Positions 13,001 to 24,000 of a DNA stretch of 64,000 nt are shown here, one piece after another. Positions within the stretch are counted from its first letter, which is position 1. Each line of letters starts with the position of its first letter. The notes beneath the pieces were generated by a model. It did no database searches, was not told the DNA's origin, and saw only the letters and a list, made by a program, of their open reading frames with translations. The DNA lies in the NCBI GenBank assembly GCA_013350335.1, contig CM023533.1:29184869-29248868 (forward strand), written 5' to 3'. Source of the DNA: Chimonanthus salicifolius. Its lineage: Eukaryota; Streptophyta; Magnoliopsida; Laurales; Calycanthaceae. A program made the position numbers and the translations under genes.

Positions 13001-16000
13001 ACACACACCCCCCTTCTCTTTGGGTTATATATTTCAGGTATCTTGGATCAAGTTAGGGGCAAATTTGATAACCTTGGGCCTTGGCTCAAGGTGGGTTAGC
13101 ATAAATCGAATCTTACCTAACCCAACTTGTAACCCTAAATAGATTGTATGCTTAACCTAAGTCGACTTAACCTGAAAATGCTTTTATTACTAACCCAACC
13201 TGAACCATAAGAACTTCATTTTATTTTACCCAACACAACCTAATTTTCTAGAAAAATTGAAAATATGAAACGAAAAATTATTCTTAATAGAAAAAAATAA
13301 ATAAGAGAACTTCCCTTTCATATGGGGACAGTGGGCTATCGAAAATGGAGTGGCTAAGATTTTTGAACTTGAAGTGGGGTATATAGGCTAAGATTAATGG
13401 GTAAAAGAAAAAAAAAAAAAGCTTTTCGAGAGGTCTTCACATATCCCAAAAATTAGTCAAGTGCTCGAAGAGGCCTGGACACTTTGATCCTTAAAAAAAA
13501 AAAAGGAGCTTAAATGATATTTATAATTCAAGTCAGGCTGGACTAAGGTCCTGGGCCCCTCAACCCAACCCGAGTGATATTTATTTCATGTGAAGTCAAT
13601 TTAATTTCTTTTTAAGATATGTATGACTCAACTCAGATTCAAATCAAGTAAGGTTGTTGGTCGGGTTAAAAATTACCACCCCTAAGTGAAAAGAAATGCC
13701 AAATGTAAATTTTTCACTATTATACAAAAAATTTCACAGCTCAGCAATGTAACATTTGGAGCACGTAGCTGAAGGGTTTCCATTTTTAAATTGGTGAACT
13801 TTATTGATACAATGGTTTTCGAGTATTTGCAAGCCTAATGAAGTTAGTGGGCTCGGTCTGAGAAATATGCATGCTATCAATAAGGCATGTCTTATGAAAC
13901 ATGTTTGGGCAATCGTCACTGGGAATGACAACTTATGGATGCCTTGGGTTCATGCTTCTGGGAAATTCAAGCTTCTGTGTCTTCCTCTTGGGGTTGGAGA
14001 TCTATTCTCAAAGTCAGGGATAGTGCGAAGCCTTTTATTGTTCATGCTATTGGAGATGGCATATCTAACAAATTTTGGCTGGATCCTTGGGTGCAACCTG
14101 GCATTATTTTGATCGAAAAGCATGGTAATAGGGCTGCTTATGCCCTCGGTATGGGACGTGATTTCTCTGTCAGCTCTTTCATTTCTCATTGCAATTGGGC
14201 TTTTCCTGTCAATGTTTCCAGCATTTTTTTGGATATTTGGAGGCTCGTTGAGGAATATCGGCTTCCCTGCTTTCGCACCCGGATCAGATTGTCTGGGTTG
14301 GTGATTTTTCCGGGAAGTTCAGCCTCAAATTTGTCCTTTCAGACAACCATGACACCCCCCTGACTGGGTTCCCTTTACTTGGTTAGCAGGAATATTCATA
14401 GACACACGGTTTTCGCTTGGTTTTATTTCAATCGCTGGCTGAAAACCAAGAAATTTCTCCATGATCTGGGCATCGTTGTTGATTCTATTTGTCCCCTTTG
14501 CCAGATGGAACCAGAATCTCGTCTGCACCTCCTCCATTGTAAATTTGTTTGTGATGTTTGGAACCTCTTGCTGCCTAAGCTTGGGTCTAGCAATCACAAT
14601 ATTGCCATCTACTATGCTCTTCTACTACCCATCGCCTGGTTAGTCTTGCTGCTTCTCTTTCTGTCCCTGAGGCTTATTTGGCATTGTTGAAAGGAAAGGA
14701 ATGCTCGCATCTTCAATCATAAATTCTGTGATCAGATTCGTGTTGTTACCTCCAATCTGTTGGGATATATGTGCTAGGATGATGTTCCTCCTCTCTAATG
14801 AGGATCTTCTTCAGTTGCCTAGCAAGTTTCTCTGCGTTCTGGGACCTTCCCTCGCCTGTAGGCACCATTAACTATTACTACATGCTCTTGCACTCCTACC
14901 ATTATGGTTGTTCATCACTCGATCGTGTTGCATTGCTTCTGCGCCAGTAATTAGATCTTTCTCGGGTATCTTTATCTGGGTCTTGATGGAGATTGCATTG
15001 GTGGTGGGCATTGGCCTATGTGCAATCAATATGACCTCTCGACTGTGCTTTTTGGTCTTCAGAAATGTATTCTCTATCTTATTGCTAATCATTTGCCCCT
15101 CAGACATCTCTGGTTTTCAAGGCTGATGTCTTCACCAAGCTTCAGAAGGCCTCTAAGGATTGGAGATCTTGCACACTTTTTGCGTGTTGATAAGCTCCTT
15201 CATCAGCTTTCTTGCTCTTCCTCTAACATATGTCCCATGCCTGCCCAAGTGTATCGGTTAATCTCGGGTGTTTTCGATGACTGGAATCAAAGGCCTTCTG
15301 TTTTTGGTGTTTTTGCAGAATCATGACCTCATGGGTTGTTTCCCTCTCTTGGACGTCCTTGGGGCATAGGTTTCTGCTGTTTTGTTTAGGGATGTGTTTT
15401 CTCTTTATTTCTTGACATAAGATGTGGGTTCTTTTCTGTCTTGCCTGGGAGCTTGTTTTTCTCTTTAATATTATGGGCTTCTCTTTTCGTTTTTTCTTTC
15501 CAGTTGAATAAATTCTTACCCTTAATTAAAAAAAAAAAGGATTTTCGAGATGAGAACCAGAAAACAGCAGCAGAAAGAAACAGAACACCAAAAAAAAAAA
15601 GAAAATCAGCTAAAGTTTTCAAGCTACCAATGTAACCTAATTCTTCAAAACTAAATGGTTTCAATTAAAATGAACAAGAATAATGTTCTGAAGGTGAAAA
15701 CATAGGACAAAATCAACTACTAGTACGTAAAACTTGCATTGTAAGGCAACCTAACATGGAACTCTTCAAATTGTTTTACATAGCCCAAATTTCTGTTAGT
15801 GTTACGTGCAGAAACAAGAAAAATCGAACGGAAATAAGCACACAGCATAAATATTTTTACTCTCTTCGCTTTCTATGTTCTACGATCACATCTCGACGTG
15901 TTCCTTCATAGTGTGTTCCTTCACCATGCAGCAACCCTCTCGGCTACATCTTCATGCCGTCGTTGGTGTAATCCCACACACACCCTTAAAACCACGTTTG

Positions 16001-17161
16001 CTAAGGCCTCTACATATAGATGCACAGACCTCTTCTTGCCGTGTCCATTTCATACGTGGTGTGTCTATCTCTTGTCATGTATATGTCACATCCAAGAGAT
16101 ACCCTTCTTAATATAATGCATGCACGTTCTTAATTAAGCACTTGCCTAATTGCATGGAGTCTCCACAAATAACGTCCCAGATATGTCAAGGCCAACTCCT
16201 CACGCCATCACCACCTTGATTTTCTGAGAGAAAATCTAAGTGGTACCTTGTTGAATCGAGGCACATCAATCCCAACAATTTCTTTCCCTCCATTCTTGCT
16301 TTCTTTCAGCATTCTTTACTCTTTTATCTTTATTTTCACCCAAAATCCATAGTTGGTGATTATCATAACACAATGGTCTCATAGTTGGCATTTGAGATGG
16401 TGTGTGGGTGACACATTCTTCAATTTTCATGAAAAGTTTTCCATCTATCAAAATGTATAGAAGAAGAGCTAACTACCCATTCTGCAAAAACTATTGAAGA
16501 ACTCACTGTTCAGGTAACCCCATTAAATGCATGCATTGCATTCTAATTCCCTCAGTTTCTCAAACACAAAACGAAAATAAAAGAGCAAATCAAATTAAAA
16601 TATTTCTAAATTCAATACCATTCGTTCCATGCCAAACTTTATGTTTAAAGAAAATGACAAAGATAAAGATAAAATCCGTAACCTCCAAGTGGGAGAAGTG
16701 GACACTGCTCTGTCTCCACTGCTCTTCCTGCTAGTCGACACATCATGTGGCGACGGCAAGCGACAGAACGTAAAATCCGTCAAATTCGACTGTGGCGACG
16801 TGGAAAGCTTCGACTCATCCTTCTTGTGAAGCGCCGAGAGATCAGGAAGGGGCAGAGGCAACGAGCGCACTGTTGAAGAGCGGGCGATGGATAGGAGGTC
16901 GCGGTGGCTCGGCGAGTGTACATTGGCAGAGAAAGACGGGTGAGAGTTAGGGCTGTCGGATTCCAAAGGAGGGAACTCGAGATCGCTGAGGTAGCGAAAG
17001 TTGCGCTGCCTCGTGAGGCGCCGTTGGGGTCGCGAGGTACGACGTGAGCGGAAGAAGCTGAAGTCCGGTAGAAAGCGGCGGGATTTGGAAGGGGAGGAGG
17101 AAGATTTGGGAGTAGAGGAGGATGATGGAGTTGGAGAATTGGTGCTCTTCCTGAGAGGCAT
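7061..17161 (-). CDS. MAPKKK5: MAPKKK5-like MAP kinase kinase kinase (11 exons, three frame breaks)
   Basis: Exons: 17161-16683, 11982-11503, 11428-11341, 11215-11153, 10982-10819, 10747-10672, 9581-9522, 9444-9324, 8003-7792, 7706-7618, 7312-7061. All junctions have GT/AG and compatible phases. The basic Ser/Pro-rich N-terminus contains [14 protein letters not shown], followed by a linker with [10 protein letters not shown]. The kinase domain starts near residue 298: [19 protein letters not shown] (Gly loop), CAMKEV (ATP lysine), HRDIKAAN (catalytic loop), ADFGMAKH (DFG), [16 protein letters not shown]. The family is a cytosolic or plasma-membrane-associated MAP3K that phosphorylates MKKs; in Arabidopsis MAPKKK5 acts in chitin and immune signalling. 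Three one-base frame breaks lie near 9418, 7850-7853 and 7239. With them allowed for, the product is about 694 aa, close to the family size. The gene is either a young pseudogene, an allele with altered splicing, or affected by assembly indels. The ATG at 17161 opens the family-like N-terminus. Confidence 0.88.
8605..9050 (+). pseudogene. GAUT (galacturonosyltransferase) fragment, antisense in MAPKKK5 intron 8
   Basis: The plus strand encodes pieces of a GAUT11-like glycosyltransferase family 8 protein spread over three frames. In order these are [18 protein letters not shown] (about 8658-8708), IAHPEKY (about 8717), [14 protein letters not shown] (about 8795), [18 protein letters not shown] (about 8850-8905), [12 protein letters not shown], and, after a stop at 8989, [19 protein letters not shown] to about 9045. 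Frameshifts and a stop break it, and the C-terminal catalytic half is absent. The intact enzyme adds galacturonic acid during pectin synthesis in the Golgi. No intron is apparent within the fragment, which fits a truncated retrocopy. It lies antisense inside an intron of the kinase gene. A tRNA-like B-box sequence (GGGTTCAATCC) just upstream, near 8440, may be a separate SINE remnant. Confidence 0.8.
9582..10671 (-). other. MAPKKK5 intron 6 (1.09 kb)
   Basis: The intron lies between the DFG exon and the activation-segment exon. It contains an anonymous minus-strand open frame of 117 codons at 10060-10413 that I do not recognise, and a short (GA)n run at about 9648-9664. Nothing suggests a real gene here. 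Confidence 0.6.
12240..13690. repeat. Degenerate GGGTT/GGGTC-type repeat tracts in MAPKKK5 intron 1
   Basis: Tracts at about 12250-12460, 13030-13230 and 13540-13690 are built from loosely repeated GGTTGGGTT, TTGGGTC and CAACCC words with no fixed period. Similar tracts occur at 17660-17990 and 58850-59220. They look like the eroded interior of a dispersed repeat rather than a simple microsatellite. A related SINE-like piece lies at 12870-13020. Confidence 0.5.
12870..13020 (-). repeat. SINE-like fragment
   Basis: The segment with ACACACCAGGTAAATCTACTG and AGTGGAACCCACACC resembles the part of the window-start element around 21-112 (ACACACCGGGTAAGTCGATG, then tRNA-like B box). It is more eroded and its ends are unclear. 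Confidence 0.35.
13735..15540 (+). mobile_element. L1-type LINE, 5'-truncated relic in MAPKKK5 intron 1 (antisense)
   Basis: The plus strand shows the end of a reverse transcriptase polyprotein over several frames. It has [20 protein letters not shown] (RT C-terminal region, about 13850), then FWLDPWV, then [16 protein letters not shown], and a zinc-finger-like [17 protein letters not shown] (zf-RVT, about 14492-14540). Weaker sequence continues to an A-rich tail at about 15529-15540. Frameshifts and stops make it inactive. The 5' end is missing, as expected for L1-type insertion. It lies in the 4.7-kb first intron of the kinase gene, in opposite orientation. Confidence 0.8.
15541..16682 (-). 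other. Rest of MAPKKK5 intron 1
   Basis: This is the first-exon-proximal part of the intron, between the LINE tail and the exon 1 donor at 16682-16681. I recognise no element or gene in it. Confidence 0.5.
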
Positions 17162-17277
17162 TGCGGTGAAAACATTGTCCCGCGCTTGGTTCTTTTCTTT
17201 TAGGCTTTTCTAACAGAGGAAGAAAGTGAAAACAAACCCCAACGGTAATTCCGGTCACTGGCGCTGGAAATAACTAC

Positions 17278-17330
17278 CCAGTTAAAGACGAGGAAGACGA
17301 TGACGAAGATGACGAGGACGACGATTACTT
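17278..17330. repeat. GAC/GAG/GAT trinucleotide-like tract upstream of MAPKKK5
   Basis: An imperfect GAN triplet run (GACGAGGAAGACGATGACG...) lies about 120-170 bp upstream of the MAPKKK5 start codon, in the likely 5' UTR or proximal promoter. It reads like acidic codons on the plus strand but is not part of a longer open frame. Confidence 0.6.
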
Positions 17331-17659
17331 TCTTTACTTATTCATTGTAATTTTACCTTTTTTTTGGTTCGTTTTCGTCTGGGAAATCTGTTTCTCCACG
17401 TCTGCCGCCGCTTTGGTACGAAGCAAAGAGTCGTTTTCTTTCTTTCCTGTTCATAACGATTGCATGGATACCGTCCATCCATGCAAAAACAGTACCCGAT
17501 TTTCAAATGATTTGTTTTTACTGTTTGGATTCTGAACTGTGAGTGATGACTAAAAGTACTTCTTTATAAATTAGCTGTCTATTTATGATGAATTATTTTA
17601 AAGAAAGCCTGTATAATCATGATAATAAGCTTATTTTATACAGTTTCTGTAATTTACTA

Positions 17660-17990
17660 GGAGTGAAACTCGGGTCAGGTCATGGAGTTGGACCAACGGG
17701 TCAGGTCCGGTTGGGTTAGAGAAGACAAAACTCTGCATGAAGTTCGGGTTGAGTTGGGTTAAGGAATTTTCAATTTAGCCCGACCCACCTAACCGAAATT
17801 AAGTTAAAATAGGTTCAAAATGTGGGTCGGATCAGAATTCGAGTTGAATCGGGTTAGAGTTTATGTCAAGTCGGGTCGAGAATTTTGGGTCAACATCTCG
17901 GGTCAGTTCTGGTTCCACAATATATTGATTCGGGTTGAATTGAATTTTAAGAAATCCAACCCAACCCAACCCGATTCCAGCCCTAGTCTT
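17660..17990. repeat. Degenerate GGGTT/GGGTC-type tract
   Basis: This tract is dense in GGGTTGGGTT, GGGTCAGGTC and AACCCAACCC words, partly inverted between its left and right halves. It is the same word family as in MAPKKK5 intron 1 and at 58850-59220. No coding potential was seen. Confidence 0.55.
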
Positions 17991-18194
17991 TCTCCATATT
18001 TCAAATTCAAGCTTCTCCATCAAATCAGCTGTTAAGAATTGATTAATTATGAACAAACTAATTTTGTAGTTTATTATTTATAAAATTCCTAGATCTTACA
18101 TCTATTTTTTATTTCATAAATTTAATTTATAATTATCTTTTATGTATTTTGAAAGACATTCATCACTTCTTTCAAACCAATCTAAAGTCATTTT

Positions 18195-18512
18195 TTCACT
18201 CGACTAGTTTTTTAAAACATGTGAAAACTTTCTAATTTACAGACACTATGTAAAGTTACGAGGAGTAGACTAGTCCTTTAAATATGTGAAAACCTTCTAA
18301 TCTGCACACACTATGTAAAGTTATGAGGAGCGTCTCACTCAACTAATCCTTTGGAACATGTGAAAATCTTACAATTTTGCATAGACTAGATAAAATTACA
18401 AGGAGTGATCTTTTCGAGTTGAGCGACTAATCCTTTGGAACATGTGAAAATCTCACAATTTGCATAAACCAAATAAAATTACAAGGAGTGATCTTTTCGA
18501 GTTGAGCATGAA
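18195..18512. repeat. Four-copy tandem repeat, unit about 65-85 bp
   Basis: The word ACTAGTCCTTT/ACTAATCCTTT followed by AACATGTGAAAA starts new units near 18202, 18268, 18340 and 18425. Each unit ends with a form of TAAAATTACAAGGAGTGATC. The last two units are nearly identical and include TCTTTTCGAGTTGAGC; the first two have diverged more. Confidence 0.75.
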
Positions 18513-21083
18513 CCAAACAAAAGATTTTCATCCACTAAGACGGATTTTTTTCTATCGGAGTAACCCTTGGAGTTCTAAGTATTATATGAGAATTAATATT
18601 GATGTCCTTTCTGGGTCTCAAAGATTATTTTCCAAAGACTCCATTTTGCTCAAATCTCGTCATTTAAAATTTTAAAGCATGGATGATTGAGTGGAAATTG
18701 CTGGCTGCAACCGGACTATGATTTTTTCTTTTAAAGTGATTTTAAGTGTTAAAATTGAAATAACCTGAAAAGTGAAAACCACTAAAAGTTTTTCTCCCTG
18801 TAAGAACTGTGATTTTTAAATTCAGAGCTTGGGTGCAATTTAATTTTAATTTTATAAATATTCGAGTCTCGTCATACCTATGTAGGGAAAACATATTTTG
18901 TTATAATTTATTTTTGAAAGATGAAAAAGAAATATTATTGAAAGAAGGGTCGTGGTCTGTCACTACTCTGTCTGATGAACTATACCAAGCTTAACCGGCA
19001 TAGAATGCTGTTATACAAATAAAACTCTCTCGAGTGAATTTTGCATTATAATTAAAAAATTAAAAGTTGGTAGATCATTACAAAACATATTTAACTATCT
19101 AAAATTAGACGCGGGTAATCCTTGTAACTCTTAATTTTGAAGACAAATAAATTCATTAGATAATTTTTTTTACTTAGGAGTAGGACTCCATCAAGAATTC
19201 AATTTAAGTCAATATTTGTATGTGCTAATCATGAACGACTTAAAATCATGAATCCAAGATAAAGTGTCATGGTATATACTTTTTGAGGGACAATACATAG
19301 TTGATTAGTGAAACAAAACAATAATTCAACGTCAGGCTAAATATGTAGATGAGAATATTGGAGTGAAATAGTTTGAGAATTAGTAAAACTTTAATAGAAT
19401 ACATAAAATAAAATTTTAGTAGGTTTAGATAATAGTGAAGGTAACTATATAAAAATAGAAAATGACCTATTTGTACATTGAGATAAGTTTAAATACTTGA
19501 TTGACTCTATAATAGAATCTCAAAGAGATTTTAATTTAGATATAACAAATAGGATAGGAGTGGATAGACAAAAGCTAGTAAGGATTTGTGCAATAAAAGA
19601 ATCACCTATCTTAAAAAATGATTTTATAAAAATAATTATTAGATCTATGATACTTTATGAAGTAAAATATTGGACAATGAAAAAAAAGGCAAATAAATAA
19701 AGTCAAGATAGCAAAGACAGCGTATGCTACGTTGGATGAGTGGTTTAACTATAAATAATAGAGTTAAAACCAACGCATTAAGAATAGTTTAAAGATCGCT
19801 GCAATGGAAAATAATTTGAGAAAAAACTCAGTTTGAAATTGTTTAATCATGTTGGTAGAAGACTGAAGCACAACACCACTATGTAGAATTGATACGATAT
19901 AAGATAATTTGAGAGAAACTCATTTGAGATTGTTTGATCATACACTGAAAAGAGATCACGATATTTAAAAACATTGATGAACAAGATAAAAAAGGACATG
20001 TTAAACTATTGAATAATTGATGGTTTTATCTATGACAGAATTAATTGGAGAAGAACACGTGAAACCAACCCTAGAAAAATGATATTAAAGGTTGATGATG
20101 ATGAAGAATTTCTAATAGTTGAAGATATATAAAATTGACACAACTGGATCCAAATCTAATCCCGCCCCCTCCCCCACACATGAGCTCATACGCCTAACTG
20201 GGCTGTCCATCTAGCCGACGTAATATTCTGCAGATAACTTCAATCTTAGTAAAAACCTTTTTAACTTAGAACCAATATAAGCTATTAGATTTCTAGTATT
20301 TTCAAATTCAGTTTGGGCATGACTTCGGGCCTCATCCAACCATAAGAAGTAAAAGGGTCTTAAGATTAGATAAAACATTAGATTTCAACTTCAAATAAAA
20401 TTTTTAGTCAACTAATCTAAGATCACAAAATTAATTATTTAAGTTAAAAATCAAGTGGTTAAATATAAAATATGATTCTGAGCTTTTGAATCTTGACAAA
20501 TTTAGAGGTCTCTATACACTTGATATGGTAGAATGGGAGCCATAATTATGTTAGTCACATTTTGGAAATGTTACATTAAAACTCATGAAAAATATGCTGA
20601 ATGGAGACAGAAATGTCTGTTTTTAGTTAACATAGTAAAGATTGAAAGCTTCCAAATATAGAAAACAGTTGAGTCATTTTCAAAATAAATAAAAATAATA
20701 TTAAAAAATAGATGACTATAATCTAATGAAGTACGGAATCCAAAAAAATATATATCCAAAATGCATTGACTTGTGCCACAATAGTCAGTTTCAAAACTGA
20801 GTTTAAAACAGGGAGAACCAAAATTCACAGGGTCTAGAACCGGTTGGTAAATGTCAAACAATTGTAGCATGTTATGCCCTTAAACATCAAATCAATCTCT
20901 CCAAGAAGAAATTGGTAATATGAAGATATTGTTCCTCAAACCCCAATTCAAAAAGAAGTACAGTTACATGTTTGAAAGCATTACCACCTTTTACTCCTTC
21001 ACAGAGCATTAATTAACCGGAAAATGAAGAAATTTCGATGCTCATCTCCAAAAATTTGTCTACATTATATCTCAACGTGATGC
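18513..21083. other. Gene-free region between MAPKKK5 and the bL25 gene
   Basis: Apart from the RTE-type LINE relic at 19230-20170, this AT-rich stretch shows nothing recognisable. It contains the downstream flank of the bL25 gene, whose stop codon is at 21086-21084. Confidence 0.5.
19230..20170 (+). mobile_element. RTE-type LINE relic (reverse transcriptase C-terminal region)
   Basis: The plus strand, read over several frames, follows the order of plant RTE reverse transcriptases. Near 19250-19490 it runs through the eroded counterpart of a TKTEYM-like segment. It then gives a DKFKYL-like stretch, IIESQRDFNLDITNRIG (about 19515), NDFIKIIIRSMILYEVKYWT (about 19618-19675) and an FNHVGRR-like segment (about 19845). 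The end has the GRPKKTW-like and DPN-like tail positions. Stops and frameshifts are frequent, so it is old and inactive. The boundaries are approximate. Confidence 0.65.
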
Positions 21084-24000
21084 TCAACTTCTGATCTTGA
21101 TGCCATTGATCTTGCATACAGGCATGTTCTCGTTTTTACTCAGAAGCTTCAGTGATGGGTGGACCACAACATCATGCATTGACACTTTATCTTCGATGTC
21201 CAGATTGCTCAAGTCGACCACAATTTTTGGGGGAATTTGATCAGCTGGGCATAGGTATTTCAGGCTTGTTCGGATCCAGTTCAGGTAACCTCCTGTTTTG
21301 TGAAGAAGAGGATGCATCAGTAAAAAGGAATATGAATAGTATATAGAAGATATTAACAAATCGGAATGAGACCATCAAAAAATAACAGTACGCAAGTATA
21401 ACAACTGTGTGAGGGGAAAAGCTTGTTACAATTGGGTTTCCCAAAAGGTGAAAAACAGATTCTCGAGAAACCAGTTGTGTAGGGGAATCATTGTCATAAC
21501 AGAGCTTCATGGAAATCATTTTGCATGAACCCCTAAAAAATGCATGTTTTTGCAGTGTGAGATTTTACTGGATTTGACAACAGAATTTTCACCCTTCGAA
21601 AAAATGGCTTGATGTTGGGTTCTGCCAGGCCCACCATACACAACAAGGTGGTATAGATTATATACATCCTAAAAGTATCTCATTTCATTTATAATCATAC
21701 TAGAGAGTTGTAATGACTTTAATTTGTCTATCCCTCTTGTCACTTCAAATCGGCTTTGCTATAAATGGTCACCAATGCTGCTGGCTCTTTGGTAGAAGAC
21801 CGGAAAGCTAATCCAAAATGGCTCGTTGTTTCTGATAGGGACAAGGGTTCCACCAACATACCATGTGGCCCAGGGATTAAAATTTGTCAATCCATTTACC
21901 AGATCCATTCATTGTGCTAGTACAGAGGGAAAAAATCAACAGTAACTAGGAAGAAAGTAGAGCATTCTAGAATAAGGTTTTTGCATGACACTCCCACAGA
22001 TAAAATGTCATAGTCAACCTGGTTATGAAGGGTAATATAGTTCATAAAAATAAATAAATTAAGTGACCAACCATATATCTTGCATTGTAGGAAACAAGTA
22101 CAGCTGGCAAAATTTGAACCCACCTGAACCAAACCATCTTAAAACGGTATAGGTTTAAGATTTTGAACTGTTCATTAAATGGGTGGGGACAATCTAAAAC
22201 CACTTATTAAGGGGTAGGTAATAGATGGGATGGTTGGAGACTCAACCCAACCCTACCCCTATCAAGACCATATGCAACACATCCAACCTATATGAGGGTC
22301 TGAAATCCATTTGAGCAGTAGTCTTGGTAAGTCTCCTCAATCGAAGTCTCAATGTAAATAACATACAAAAGAAGGCCAATTTTGTGATTTTGATCATGAG
22401 CTATTCTCAAGTTATACTATACCACCGACATGCTCATAAAATGAGTGGTCTTTATTAGCCTATCCATATATTCATGCCGACATACCCTCATCGTCACAAA
22501 TGTAGATCTGGACAACTATAAACCCACTCAACCTGCTAGCAAACTCAGTATTCGGATGTTTTTTCGTTTTTGAACTATATAAATGGTATAGGACATTTAT
22601 ACTCCTTGATTACTTGTACATTAATCCACAAATGGTGATGTGGCATATTTAGATCGCTTAGCACATTACTCTGCATGTTGTGCTTTTATTGTGCCTAGTA
22701 TTGCAAAGCTTCATGTTCAAATCTTGACTATGTAGGTATCTAGGAATCCATCATTTAGCACAATCTAATTTTTTTTTATTTGTAGGTACCCATTAATTAA
22801 AGGGGAAACACCGGTGAGGGGTGGAGGGTGTTGTTTGCATTTGATATATGGGTTGGTAATGAGCAAGGTGTGGAGAGGTAACCTAAATGCAACCCAACCT
22901 GAATCAACCTGTTGCCATGTCAACAAAAATATAAGCTGGCAATGAAAAGAAAGATGTAAAAGCAAAGCCACTACCATTGATCTACCCATGGATCTCACTT
23001 CCCTTGTTGATGACAATAGCCACCATGATCGCTTTTCTATCCTTCTTGCCCACCGTAATTCATTTCTTGTCAATAACCGTGTTCCCTCTTAATTTATCCT
23101 TGAAGACCTTGAAGGCATTCCCTGATAGCTAGAATCTTCACTTATTTGCTTAGCTCTCCGACCTGGCCTAAAAGGCGCACATACTTACCTCACCTCAGTG
23201 ATCATGAAGCACTTCCCACCACTCCTGCTGGAACTGTTTACCCCTAGCCACCATCACTGGTGTGCTTCTCTTCCCTCTCCCCCTCCAAACATGAGCTTTA
23301 ATTTCTTTCAAAATCTGAACATGTTAGCCCCTGAAATTCTTTCCTCCTCAAAATCAATTTAATATCATATGTGCCACAACAAATACTTTGTTCACTAATT
23401 CTCCTCACTTTCAGAACCTTCTTGTTCCTTTCTTTACATTAGACCACAAGATTGCCAATGGACATTGCTAACATAAAATTTTGCCCCCTTTCTTTACTAG
23501 ATTGAACTCCCAACTCCTAACCATTTTCCCCAGTGCTGCTTCTCTCAGCCAACTACATCAGACAATGATAAAAAAACCATCCCAGCTAAAGAATAGATGG
23601 TCAGGACTCCCTTGCCTGCACAACAAACATGAAACATCACTATCAGTCCAAGAATCTTTGATGGACAAGATTGCTCTCTTCGGGATCCTCAAACCACCAC
23701 CACAAGCAAAAAAAGCTACACTCAGTGGAAGCCACCATCTTTCAAGCACTGTTGCAATATCTGTGATATTTTGATAGACATCCTGACATTATCTTAAAAT
23801 TACCATCTCCTACTATTATCTTCCAACATCTAAAATATTTCTACAAACACCATCATCATGATATATCACAACATTATCCCATGATATATGTACACACTTT
23901 CAACATATACATTTTTATTAGCTTTTACATTTTTATAATACTTACCATTTTAAATTATTTATTTTCCATGACACTTTTCTGATAATATATTAATAGAAAT

